Shown in pieces: positions 1 to 8,929 of a DNA stretch of 64,000 nt (the stretch's first letter is position 1; each line of letters starts with the position of its first letter). The notes under the pieces were generated by a model. It searched no databases. It was not told the origin of the DNA and was given only the letters and a program-made list of their open reading frames with translations. The stretch is from contig OZ231127.1 in NCBI GenBank assembly GCA_965153355.1, positions 2,294,001 to 2,358,000 of the forward strand, given 5' to 3'. Source of the stretch: Flaccisagitta enflata. Taxonomy: Eukaryota > Chaetognatha > Sagittoidea > Aphragmophora. Position numbers and translations under genes: made by a program.

Positions 1-1
1 G

Positions 2-235
2 AAGGAAGAAAAGAAGAAAAAGAAAAAGAGTGAAAAGACCATAGAGAGGAAAAAAAGAAAGAGACCTGCAACTCCCCCAAAAAAAGAATCGAAAAAAAGG
101 AAAAGAAATGACTCAAATTCAAGTACAAGTTCTGGGAGTAGTTTAAGTTCTACTTCAAGCAGCTCTACCTCCAGTGGGTCGTCGACATCGTCAAATTTCT
201 CAGATAAAGAAAATATGGAAAGACAGAAGGAATGA
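2..235 (+). CDS. 3' end of a Lys-rich, Ser-rich protein (truncated by window edge)
   Basis: The frame is open from the first bases of the window to a TGA at 233-235, giving about 77 residues with no start codon inside the window. The first half is almost all Lys, Arg and Glu with a Pro-Lys-Lys segment; the second half is a Ser/Thr/Gly run ending in an Asp-Lys-Glu-rich tail. This looks like a disordered, nuclear or nucleic-acid-binding C-terminus, but composition alone cannot identify a family. It lies on the same strand as, and 230 bp upstream of, the next virus-like gene, so I infer it belongs to the same locus. It could equally be the last exon of a spliced gene or the tail of a host gene. 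Confidence 0.4.
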   Translation, partial: KEEKKKKKKSEKTIERKKRKRPATPPKKESKKRKRNDSNSSTSSGSSLSSTSSSSTSSGSSTSSNFSDKENMERQKE

Positions 236-465
236 TGATGATTTTACTGTTGTGTAAAGATAAAAATGGTACTGTACAATTGTATATATTTGTGCATATA
301 TTTGAAATTTCAGTTGTCAAAAAAAAAAAACCATGGATTTGCATCATAAGCACTATGTTTTTGTAATGTTTAGTTCATAAAGAAAAATTGATAATTTGAT
401 TGATATGATATGCCGAGTATAACTTACAAAAATGTTATGATTTTAGATCAAATCAAATTTGAATT

Positions 466-1461
466 ATGGCCTGTAGTAACTCAAACATGGTGGAGGAGGA
501 TTTAAGGCCGAGGCCAGCGCTTACGAAATGTCGGCGCTGCGAATGTCATGAAGGATGCGATTTGGTGGTAGTGAGAGAAGTGATGGATAATCTGAAGAAG
601 TTGGATGCAAACGAGTTGGTGACCGTTGAAGAAGTAGTGAATGGGAAGCTGCCAAAATGCTACGCGGAAGGCGATGAAAATTCGGAAAAGTCCGCCTACG
701 AATCGTTGGGAAAGTCTGACGATGAGTCTTCAGAGGAATGTGTTGACGAAGTGTTGGGGAAGTCCGCTGAAGGAGCGTCGGGGATTACCGCCGACGAAGC
801 GTTGGGGATTGTCGCCGAGGAGTCGTTGGAGAAGTCTGCCGCCAAAGCGTTGGGGATTGCCGTCGACAAAGCATTGGAGGAGCCTGCTGTTGAGGTGTTG
901 TTGAAGTATGTGGAGAAGGTGTTGGCACAGCCGGTTGACGAAGTATTGGAAAAGTGTGTCGATGAGTCGTCGGAGAAGTTAGGCGAAGAGCAGATGGGGA
1001 AATCCGACGATAATCCTTGGTTGAAGACCGTCGTGGAGCCATTGGGGGGATCTACCTCCAAAGCGTTGGGGATCGCCGTCGACCAACCGCTGGAGAAGTC
1101 TGGCGCCAAAGCATCGGGGATTGCCGTCGACGAATCGAAGGAGGAGATTTTGGGGAAGTCGACGAAGGCCTGCAATAAAAGGGCAGTTGAAGACGAAGAT
1201 GAGTTCATCAACAACAAGAGGTCATGTGCGGGGAAGTCGCTGAAACAGTTATTAGAAGAAGGCCAATCTCAAGTTGTATTGGACATTTCTTATTACTTTC
1301 CAAATTGCAAGGGGGAATATGAAGCGGCTACATGTGGTGTTTGTTACGCAAAATACAAGCCAAAGGAAAGTATGAAAGCGGCGAGAAGAAACAAACTACA
1401 GTCATTCGGAAGAAAGAAAAAACAGTCATTGCGCAAAGGAATTGTGAATATGTATTTGTAA
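466..1461 (+). CDS. Acidic, internally repetitive protein of unknown function (331 aa)
   Basis: A single open frame from ATG at 466. Residues about 20-35 hold a Cys-rich cluster (CRRCECHEGC). Residues about 70-240 are a degenerate, acidic repeat of about 11-14 residues built on units such as KALGIAVD and EVLEKSA; on DNA this shows as recurring GGGGAAGTC/GTTGGGGAT blocks. The C-terminal 80 residues are basic, with a second Cys pair (CGVCYAKY). I do not recognise the family. It is the first complete plus-strand gene of the virus-like locus and is followed by the H1-like gene and the MCP. The stop codon sits at the edge of a reversed R1 repeat fragment, so the original C-terminus may have been cut or replaced by repeat insertion. 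Confidence 0.6.
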   Translation: MACSNSNMVEEDLRPRPALTKCRRCECHEGCDLVVVREVMDNLKKLDANELVTVEEVVNGKLPKCYAEGDENSEKSAYESLGKSDDESSEECVDEVLGKSAEGASGITADEALGIVAEESLEKSAAKALGIAVDKALEEPAVEVLLKYVEKVLAQPVDEVLEKCVDESSEKLGEEQMGKSDDNPWLKTVVEPLGGSTSKALGIAVDQPLEKSGAKASGIAVDESKEEILGKSTKACNKRAVEDEDEFINNKRSCAGKSLKQLLEEGQSQVVLDISYYFPNCKGEYEAATCGVCYAKYKPKESMKAARRNKLQSFGRKKKQSLRKGIVNMYL

Positions 1462-1505
1462 GCCCACCCGCACGCGAATGGGGTAGCCGTGTGACCAGCC
1501 TTGTT
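1462..1505 (-). repeat. Fragment of dispersed repeat R1 (reverse orientation)
   Basis: The sequence just after the stop of the acidic repeat protein (GCCCACCCGCACGCGA and a following GTAGCCGTGTGACC) is the reverse complement of the 5' part of R1, seen intact at 62.9 and 63.3 kb. Only about 45 bp remain. Confidence 0.55.
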
Positions 1506-1520
1506 CCCCAGAAGTGTAAA

Positions 1521-1690
1521 GCTGTACTTATGTAGTATTATTTTTGTTTAAGATGGAATGAAATTTTAGATGTTTTGAAATTATAGCGCTGTACCTCTGT
1601 ACTATTATTTTTGTTTGAGATAGAATGAAATTTTAAATGTTTAGAAAATATAGAGCTGTACCTCTGTACTATAATTTTTGTTTTCAAAGA
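1521..1690. repeat. 67-bp tandem repeat, about 2.5 copies
   Basis: Units start with GCTGTAC at 1521, 1588 and 1655, an exact 67-bp spacing. Each contains a shared TATTTTTGTTT(A/G)AGAT segment and an AATGAAATTTTA segment. The array fills the gap between the acidic repeat gene and the H1-like gene and is AT-rich. Confidence 0.8.
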
Positions 1691-1695
1691 TATAA

Positions 1696-1701
1696 AATAA
1701 A
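1696..1701 (+). promoter_or_regulatory. Possible polyadenylation signal AATAAA
   Basis: A perfect AATAAA hexamer 235 nt after the stop of the 331-aa gene and 72 nt before the next ATG. Such hexamers are common in AT-rich DNA, so this is weak evidence. Confidence 0.25.
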
Positions 1702-1772
1702 ATTATGATTTTTTCAAAATTTTAGATTTCTTACAAGTTGGAGTAAAAATTGGAAAGAGAAATTGAAACATT

Positions 1773-2354
1773 ATGGATGGAACAAAAAATGATGTAGAAA
1801 TGAGCGGTGAAGGAATGGAATGTGGGAGAGAAGAAGTAGGTGGAAGTAACGATGAACAGAACAGTTATGATGGGTCGGATTTCTGTGTGGAGGGCACGGC
1901 CAATGAGACATGTGATTTTGACGGGGGTGTGGGTGAAGGAGAGAGTGGCAGTGGTGTGGAGGCAGCATACACAGTTGCGCAACGTTTAGATGCAGTGGAT
2001 GCAAAGTTGGCGGATTTGTGCATGGGGATGGCCGTTGTCAGCGAAAGGCTTAGTGATTTGATAACATTGAGTAACAACCAAGTTGAAGGAAGCAATGGAA
2101 AGCGCGAAGTTGTCACTGCCCTGGTTTTCGAATCATATGTGGATCAAGCGATTGCGAGTGGGCATTCTGCGTTTGGTGTGAGCAGATGTTTCATTCAAGA
2201 GTACATCACGAAAACTTTCTCCTTGCCATGCAACAAATATTTGCAAAGGAGAATTGGGGCGACATTGCGTCGGAAAGTTGCAGAAAAAACATACAAGTTG
2301 GAGAGTAACTTGTACTCTTTTCAAAAGCTACAAAGCGAAAAGATTGACCCTTAG
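1773..2354 (+). CDS. Protein with linker-histone (H1/H5, H15)-like winged-helix domain (193 aa)
   Basis: Single-exon frame. Residues 1-65 are acidic and Gly-rich; residues about 68-100 form a short heptad-like helix (AQRLDAVDAKLADL). Residues about 115-183 resemble the globular domain of linker histones: an N-terminal helix ending in an AI pair, then G-x-SR-x-x-IQEYI, then a helix with N-x-x-LQRRI-x-x-LRRKV, and a final beta-hairpin-like TYKLES...YSF. In H1/H5 the corresponding pattern is an AI helix, SRQSIQKYI, and an I-x-x-L-x-x-L-x-x-G helix. The family normally binds the nucleosome dyad or linker DNA. Unlike histone H1, the Lys-rich C-terminal tail is missing and the N-terminus is acidic. 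It sits directly before the MCP and two genes before a protamine-like gene, so I infer a role in packaging or organising genome DNA. A generic winged helix is the main alternative. Confidence 0.55.
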   Translation: MDGTKNDVEMSGEGMECGREEVGGSNDEQNSYDGSDFCVEGTANETCDFDGGVGEGESGSGVEAAYTVAQRLDAVDAKLADLCMGMAVVSERLSDLITLSNNQVEGSNGKREVVTALVFESYVDQAIASGHSAFGVSRCFIQEYITKTFSLPCNKYLQRRIGATLRRKVAEKTYKLESNLYSFQKLQSEKIDP

Positions 2355-2548
2355 TGTGGTTTATGAACTGCCATAAATTTGGAAGGATTTATTGATTCGT
2401 GGGATTACAGAGAAAATGAATGTGCATAAGTGTAAATATTTATGAGAGATGTTAATTTTTTTATTGTGTAATGAAAATTGGTTTCCCATAAAAGTTGAAT
2501 GTTAAATTGTAAATTTTTAGGTGTTGATATAAACAGCAGTAAAAAGAT

Positions 2549-2789
2549 ATGGAGACTCTTGTTAATGACTCGACCATTCAGGTCCCAGATGTGGTCCGTC
2601 TGTCGATCATCCCGGACAGTTTCGCTGGCATTATGAGCAGTGGAAAAATTGATATTGCACCCGCTAATAGTTTGAAAAACGCCACGACGGTAAATATATG
2701 ATTATGGGAATGTATGAGAGAGAGAGTGGAATAGTCAGAGAGAGTGAGAGAGAAAGAGAGTAGGAGGGAAAGAAAGTAAGAGGAAATGT

Positions 2790-2855
<66 letters not shown>

Positions 2856-5025
2856 TTAAAAGATTCTATTTTCTGTTTTAGGTCAGTTTTCAAATTCCGC
2901 CTAATTTGCCAAGTGAATTGTATGGTCCTGATTGTCATTTGATATGCACTGTGCATGTGAAGAAGGTTGGGAGTGGCTCATACACAGATTCTGACCAAAT
3001 CAGCTGTGTGAATTTCTTTGCTGCATTTCTTTTCGAAGTTTGCAAAGTCTTAAATGGAGGTCAAGAGGTGTGTATATGAAGATTTAATATAAAAAAAAAG
3101 TGAAATAATTATGAAAGTAAGAATAAATATATTAATAATAATGCAATTTGTATAGGTGTTTGAGGACGATCGGGTGACAGACCATTTGCTGTTTTTGCAT
3201 TTGATGCTTGATTATACGGAACAAGAGAGAAAAGTTCAATTCCATACTATGGGATACCGCCAAGACACAGAATTAAATGCAGATAGTGCTTCCACTACCC
3301 AAGATGATATGTGCCAATGTGATTGTGGTCGTTGTATATGCAATCTCATTTTTCTTTCGGGGACGGGATCTGGATTATGCGGAGTGAAGGGGTATGATGA
3401 CATCCTCACTGATGGTAAAAAGTTGACTGCAGCTGAGGTTAAGGCCAATTTGCTTAAAAAAAAGCATTCAACAAAGGTGAGAGATTTTGATTGTCTCATA
3501 GGTAGAGAGTGAGAGAGAGAGAGAGTTATGTATTGTTGATTAAGGGAAAAAAAGAGAGAGAGAGAATGATATATAGTAATGTGTACTTGTGTGTTTTTTA
3601 TGTTTCAGGATTGTATGAGAGATCAAAATTGATTCGCAAGTGCACAAGGGCTGAAGGAATGGAATTTTGTATTCCAATGAGATTGCTAAGTCGGTATTTC
3701 GATTTGCCCTTTCTTGTACCACAGAAAAGAGTTGTAGGTAAAATAATAAGGCCGGATACACGGCCATCAGTTGCGGATGGGTGGGCAGGGGCGGAAATGC
3801 GCATTTTCACACTTTTCGACTCGTGGTCACGGACGGACCGACCGACCGACGGCAGTAATAATGAGGGACGGATAGGCTGTAATGAGGGACGGATGGACAG
3901 ATGACATGATAAGGAGTAGGGTAGTGTTATAAATAAGAAGGAGAGATATATAATTATTTTATGTATTTCTTTTTTAAGAGGTTTCCCTGGAAATGCACGG
4001 TGAAAGCAAAATTTTGATTAAGGAACCAGGAGATACGGATAATTACGAATTGTCGTTGCTCAATGCCCGACTGTCACTGCAATATTTCAAATTGGAATCC
4101 AATGTGAGATCCACGTGGTACGATTTGATCAATTCAGAATTGATTAGGCGTGTGGTGCCAAATACACACCTCAGGTATTGTGTATTGATTTTGTATATGT
4201 TTTGGGCTGCCCCTGCCCAAGTGCCCGTCTAATCGTATTTCATGTGTTTTTATAGGCACTACACACTGCAACAAGGTTCCTCTCTGTATTTTCTGGCAAA
4301 TGCGTGTTCTTTTCAGCGTTTGCCGAATTTCATATTGGTGTTCTTTTCCGATGAGGTACGTTAATTAATGAATTTGTTTGTTGGTCTATCCGTCAGTAGG
4401 TCCAAGAGCGGTTTGGCCTTTTATTTGTGTGTTTAATAGTTATTGGTGTCAGAGGATTCATTGATGATTAGTGTGCAAGTGTTTGTGATTGAAAGGGTGT
4501 TGTAAAGGCAGTTTTGAGTAATTTGGGTTTGGATGCTCATGCCCATTTGTTTTCAACGATATTGTAAATATGTGTCCTTGTTTTTTATTTGTGTAGGACA
4601 AATATTTGGGAAATTCCAAAAACCGTTTTGTGTATAAACATGAAAATCTGCAAGACCTTCAAGTGTTCAAGAATGGACAGTTGATCCCGCAAAGTTCTCA
4701 ATTTTGTGACATGGATTTGGCCAATGGAAATTCTTTGTCTATTGATTTTCTCTATAAAGAGTTGATTCGTCAATTTCCAAAAGTTGTGGACAGCATTTCA
4801 AGGCAATCATTTCAAAAAGAGTTCTGCGTTTTCTGTGTCTCTTTAGAAAGCACTCCCAAATACTTAATGCGACAAGATGATGGGTTAAATCTGAACAGCA
4901 GTGCTGCACTGGATATCAGATTAAAATTCAAAAGTAGTTTGACCTCGAACAAGATTATTCAAATTGCATCTTTTGAAAAAAGTTTGGTTCAATGCGATGC
5001 TTCTGGCAATATTGATGTGAGTTGA
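2549..5025 (+). CDS. Double-jelly-roll major capsid protein, Polinton/adintovirus type, seven exons (508 aa)
   Basis: Exons 2549-2689, 2882-3067, 3156-3501, 3609-3737, 3979-4174, 4256-4355 and 4597-5025; all introns are GT-AG and the phases close to exactly 508 codons plus stop. The protein looks like the hexon-like capsid protein of Polintons and adintoviruses. An N-terminal jelly roll carries the region (3001-3260) where a strand plus LNGGQE is followed by DYTEQERKVQ and MGYRQD, the spot where family members have a 'Y..YIETLL.YG...K..QL' block. The C-terminal jelly roll carries LPNFILVFFSDE, then GNSKNRFVYKHENL and LIPQSS, matching the family's 'G.Y..NPF.F.H.NL....NG..IP' signature. It would self-assemble into trimeric capsomers. 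Exon 3 also holds a Cys-rich insert (CQCDCGRCIC). The final exon may instead splice out at a strong GTGAGT at 5017, changing only the last residues. Introns hold a (GA)n tract (2792-2852) and R1 copies. Identification is from remembered family pattern, not a search. Confidence 0.82.
3748..3905 (+). repeat. Dispersed repeat R1 inside MCP intron 4
   Basis: Starts 10 bp after the donor of intron 4 (3738) with AAGGCCGGATACACGGCC, then GGGTGGGCAGGGGCGG, then a GACCGACCGACC tract, the same order as the R1 copies at 62.9 and 63.3 kb. It fills about 65% of the intron. Smaller R1-like pieces (GCTGCCCCTGCCCAAG at 4206; CTATCCGTCAG at 4384) lie in introns 5 and 6. Confidence 0.75.
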
Positions 5026-5149
5026 AATGTTTTTTACTGTGCTGTTGATAGTTCTGTACTGATTGATCCGCCCAAAAATTGATTATGTAAATGACCTCAC
5101 ATGTGATGTGATTTATTAGCAGTTGTGACTTACTTGAGTTGAAACAATC

Positions 5150-5395
5150 ATGGGAAAGGTACGACGGAATAAGAAAGGACAATTTGTCAAAGATGACAGT
5201 CATGTTCGTGGAGTGAGAAGGCGCAGAGGACGGAAAAAAGGGCGGAAATCACGCCGATCAAGACGCAGGAGGCGGAAACGTGGCCTTATTTCGTCAACGA
5301 AGTCAAGGAGAAGAAGGCGGCGGCGCAATTCTGGGTGCGAAAGTGTTCCTAATGGATTAATAATTATGGCAAAACGTCGTTTGAAATCGAAATGA
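5150..5395 (+). CDS. Small Arg/Lys-rich, protamine-like core protein (81 aa)
   Basis: ATG at 5150, directly after the MCP. Residues about 18-63 are dominated by RRRGRKKGRKSRRSRRRRRK-type runs; the ends are less basic. The calculated impression is of an extreme pI and a disordered chain. Adenoviruses (pVII, pX/mu) and adintoviruses carry short basic proteins that condense DNA inside the capsid, and they are usually near capsid genes. The neighbourhood (MCP upstream, polymerase downstream) fits this role. Composition is the only evidence, so homology to any one of those proteins cannot be claimed; a nucleolar or RNA-binding basic protein is the alternative. Confidence 0.6.
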   Translation: MGKVRRNKKGQFVKDDSHVRGVRRRRGRKKGRKSRRSRRRRRKRGLISSTKSRRRRRRRNSGCESVPNGLIIMAKRRLKSK

Positions 5396-6178
5396 TTAAA
5401 GATTTTGCATTTTCAGGAAAGCGATTGGAGAGAATTCTATGTACGAAAGACGTAAAAAGTTTAGAAGATTCGAAGGCTATATGTAAATGAGGACTGGATT
5501 ATTCTCAAAGTTTATTTGTGGTGACCTAAATGTACTGTATTTGACTGAAATCTAAGTTTTACTGAAGTGAATATACAGTGGTACCCTGAAATGGTTTTAG
5601 AATGGACCGCCTTGCTACAATAATTTTGTTTTGACTACCTTTATATGCATTGAAATATAAGAAATGAATTTTGTAATAAATGATAAATATTGCTAATTTG
5701 ACAGAATTGAACTGGTTGCTCTCGAGATTTGTGTTGATGTTTAAACTGATTCGCGCCGATAGTGCGCAATGATCAATGCTAGTCCGCGTTGCTAAATGAC
5801 CTGTTTCATTCGCACCTCCCTTTCCTCCATCGAGACAAGATGTTGAGATTCTCTCCTTCAAGACTCCGTCGAGATTCCGTCGAGATTCCGTCGAGATTCC
5901 GTCGAGATTCCGTCGAGATTCCGTCGAGTTTCCGTCGAGATTCCGTCGAGATTCCCTTGAGATTCCGTCGAGATTACCTCGAGATTCCCTCGAGATTCCG
6001 TCGAGATTCCGTTGAGATTTTCTCCTTCGAGCCTCTCTTTCCTCCATTGAGAAAGGACGTTGAGACAAAACCTTCCTATCTTTAGAGTTTCAAAATTTTA
6101 ATGACTGTTAATGAATGTTAATGAACGACGAAAAAGAACGTTTAAGCTGAAAGAAAAACACAATTGAAAGAAAGCAAA
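5396..6178. other. Intergenic region between core-protein and polymerase genes
   Basis: 783 bp without a convincing gene. It holds AT-rich sequence to about 5860, the 11-bp array described next, and about 160 bp of AT-rich leader before the polymerase ATG. Long frames across the array exist on both strands only because the repeat lacks stops. Confidence 0.6.
5865..6018. repeat. 11-bp tandem array centred on TCGA (about 14 copies)
   Basis: Unit TCCGTCGAGAT repeated almost perfectly from 5865, with a few copies carrying TTGA, CTCGA or TTTC changes. The blocks just outside (TTTCCTCCATCGAGA at 5821 and TTTCCTCCATTGAGA at about 6038) are near-identical direct repeats. It lies 160 bp before the polymerase ATG, and 11 bp is about one helical turn, so a promoter or protein-binding array is possible. 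Confidence 0.8.
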
Positions 6179-8929
6179 ATGAATGGATTAAGCTACGCCG
6201 AAATTAATTCTGCAGTTGTCCGTGACTTAAACAGCTCGGCATCAATTAATGATTACTCTGATGATTTAAAAAGGATTGTTGAAGCGAATTGGACAACTGT
6301 AAGGACTCAGATCACAACGAATTCAAATATGATTTGTAGCGAATTTAATTTTAGATTCGCTTCTAATCGTGGCCCTCATCAAAATGTGATAAACTTTTGG
6401 CCTTCTCCTCTTTCTGTGTCAAACTACTTAATTGAGTTTACACGTGGTGTACTATATCATTACTTTGTAAGAAGGAGGAGAAGTTTCAGAGTGAATTTTT
6501 CGCCAAATCTCGCTCTCATTTCAAACCATACCGGCCAAAACAGCTTCATTTGGGCATCGAGAAGCAACCACGGTGTCCTTGACACTTCTTATTTTTGTCA
6601 TTCTGTACAGACATTCAATCATTTCATCGATGTGATACTAAGAAACCAAGATCTGCATGCAGTAATGCTGGCAAGTTTGAGTACATTGTCCCAAAAATAC
6701 TCTGATGGTTTTGTTGCGCCCTTGTCCTTGACGTTCCATATAACGTCCGTCCCTTCCAAGATATTCGGCATAAGCAAGCAACCCTTAAGCCAGGATAAAT
6801 GTGGCAGTGGAGCTTTGGGCATTAACAAATGTGTATGGCTTGCCTTGAGTAGCAGTTTTTTCATCGAGAAATGTGGTACGACAAAAAAGAGGAAAAGTCA
6901 ACAAAAAAAATTTGTGAATACACGGAGAGCTAAAAAATTGGAAAACAGTTTTCTGATGTGGCTTAAAAAAAGAGGGATTGAAAACGAAATTCTGTCTGAA
7001 AGAATTGGTCACCTTGGATTACCTGAAAGGTATTTAGCAGAGTTGGAAAAATTTCTGGATCATTCAATAATTCTCGTGAATGAAAAAACCGTGAATTTAA
7101 AAAAAATTGTCAATCAAAGAATGACAACAACTTCAAAATGTATGAAATATTTTTCTAACAAAACTGTGTCGGACAATGAATATGAAAATTTCATCTATTT
7201 ATTAACAAAAAATGACAATCATGTACAACTGATGTTGGACATACAACAATATTCAAAAAAATTTGTGTGTGCTAATTGCAGTCGGTGTTTTAGCACTAAT
7301 CAGATGTTGGAGTATCATGTGAAGGCAAAAGTTTGTGAAAAAAAACGATTTGTAGCTGAACAAATAGTGAAATTCCCTTCTGCATCAAAAAAGTGCCTCT
7401 CAGAAATACCTGAGTGTAAAGATATTAGCATATGCAAAGACATGAAATATGCTCATTGTCTGATCAATGGTAGTGAAGTGGGGACATTATCACTCGACAT
7501 GCACATTGATTTAAAAACTAACGACAAAATTGTCGTGTCAAAGACATTTGTAAATGTGAAGGAATGTGCCTCATACATTTTCAAATTTTCTGCCAAATGT
7601 GCAGTACATGTGTTGGGAGAACGAATGGCATTGCATTTCAACTCGCTCATGAATCTAGAAACATTGATGAAAGATTATCAAAATTGTGAAAAAGAAGAGA
7701 TTGACATGAGTAAAATGAAAAGACTGGATATGGTCAAAAATGATATTGTCCAATATTTGAGCAAGTACAACGTATACCTGTCAGTTGGTATTGAAGATCC
7801 TAAGATGGTGAATGTATTTATGTATGAATTGCTGTCAAAAGTCAGTGAAGGACGCGAGTGTGAAGACATAAGCGTAAAATTTGACAGGCATTTGCTACAG
7901 TTTATAAGTATAGATAAATTCCCTGTGAATTTTATCTTGCTGAACAATTTTGGAGCCGTATTTCATGAGAAAAGAGCAAGTGTTCAAATGGTCTCAGAAT
8001 TCAAGAATGCAGTAAAGTTGTTTCATGCCGAGTTTGATATAAACATTGTTGGTTATCAAAATATAACCAAAATTGGCAAGGCCATGTTAGGTTCTTGTCT
8101 CGATGAAGGCTTGAGAAACGTATTTTATTCGCCGAGTGTATCGTTTTCAAGTGAAATTGATTCAAACTTTGTCTCATATGGCGTACTGAATGCTCAAAGA
8201 GGCTTGGTCCATAGAGAGAGTAAAATGAAGTCGGCATTAAGTATAGACTTTGAGAAATTCTATGCTCGTCTTCTAATGAATAGCAATCAAAAATGGATGT
8301 ATATTGTCATTAGTCAGCAGTATGTGAGGCAGGGTCAAAGTTTAGTCGCTAAGAGGTCTAAAAAAAGATTTAGTTTTGCCAACATGATCCTTAATCTCAT
8401 CGAATTTTGCTGTGATGCCTCATTCTCTATTTCACATTTGAATGGACGGGAGAGGACGAGGTACGGACTGCTGTTTGATGGTGTAATGAACATTCAAGGA
8501 CAGGAGACATATTTTGAGATGAACGAATGCATATTTCACTCATGTGGAGCTCATTGTCATGAAAGTGAAGAGAATATGAGCCCAGGACACAAGCTAACAT
8601 GTGATGTGTGCAAAACAAATGAAATGGCGTCCAGCGGCCCCGCCCATTTGAGGTTCTTAAAACCTAGGTTGTGGAAAATGAAAACAAATGAACAAAGGGA
8701 TTCAGTTCATCCAATTAAGAAAAATGTAACTTATGCTGAAGATCGTCAAAAAACTGAAGAGAAGGAAAAAATTATGTTTGAGCAAATCGGAAAAAAAGTG
8801 ATAAGCATTACTGAATGTCAAATACTGTATTTTTGGCATAAAAATGTATGGGCATTCATGCAAAGTTTGGATCTGCCCTGTAGAATAGAATGTGGAGATA
8901 TTCAGATGTGCACATTTTGGAGCAGTTGA
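6179..8929 (+). CDS. Family-B DNA polymerase with Vsr-like domain, N-terminal part (916 aa; reading frame broken at 3' end)
   Basis: First ATG in the frame is 6179. Layout, compared with the large PolB proteins of metazoan Polinton-like elements: an N-terminal region of unknown role; a C-x2-C-x-x-x-F...L-x-x-H...C finger at residues about 361-383 (FVCANCSRCF); an exonuclease-like stretch I cannot place residue by residue; motif A at about 687 (SIDFEKFYARLL, with the metal-binding Asp); then ISHLNGRERTRYG...FDGV and IFHSCGAHCHE at about 770-795. The last pair matches the 'I.H..NGRE.R.G....VDG....T..V..FHGC.WHG..C' Vsr/endonuclease-like insertion of that family. The frame stops at 8929, just after the insertion, while motifs B and C lie in the -1 frame beyond it. 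The enzyme would replicate the element's linear DNA, by protein priming if like its relatives. Confidence 0.8.
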   Translation: MNGLSYAEINSAVVRDLNSSASINDYSDDLKRIVEANWTTVRTQITTNSNMICSEFNFRFASNRGPHQNVINFWPSPLSVSNYLIEFTRGVLYHYFVRRRRSFRVNFSPNLALISNHTGQNSFIWASRSNHGVLDTSYFCHSVQTFNHFIDVILRNQDLHAVMLASLSTLSQKYSDGFVAPLSLTFHITSVPSKIFGISKQPLSQDKCGSGALGINKCVWLALSSSFFIEKCGTTKKRKSQQKKFVNTRRAKKLENSFLMWLKKRGIENEILSERIGHLGLPERYLAELEKFLDHSIILVNEKTVNLKKIVNQRMTTTSKCMKYFSNKTVSDNEYENFIYLLTKNDNHVQLMLDIQQYSKKFVCANCSRCFSTNQMLEYHVKAKVCEKKRFVAEQIVKFPSASKKCLSEIPECKDISICKDMKYAHCLINGSEVGTLSLDMHIDLKTNDKIVVSKTFVNVKECASYIFKFSAKCAVHVLGERMALHFNSLMNLETLMKDYQNCEKEEIDMSKMKRLDMVKNDIVQYLSKYNVYLSVGIEDPKMVNVFMYELLSKVSEGRECEDISVKFDRHLLQFISIDKFPVNFILLNNFGAVFHEKRASVQMVSEFKNAVKLFHAEFDINIVGYQNITKIGKAMLGSCLDEGLRNVFYSPSVSFSSEIDSNFVSYGVLNAQRGLVHRESKMKSALSIDFEKFYARLLMNSNQKWMYIVISQQYVRQGQSLVAKRSKKRFSFANMILNLIEFCCDASFSISHLNGRERTRYGLLFDGVMNIQGQETYFEMNECIFHSCGAHCHESEENMSPGHKLTCDVCKTNEMASSGPAHLRFLKPRLWKMKTNEQRDSVHPIKKNVTYAEDRQKTEEKEKIMFEQIGKKVISITECQILYFWHKNVWAFMQSLDLPCRIECGDIQMCTFWSS

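Noticed and set aside
5559-6068. Minus-strand 169-aa frame with Arg/Asn/Leu/Asp repeats opposite the 11-bp array
   Set aside because: Produced by the array (three 11-bp units give an 11-residue period); no homology pattern and it overlaps noncoding DNA upstream of the polymerase.
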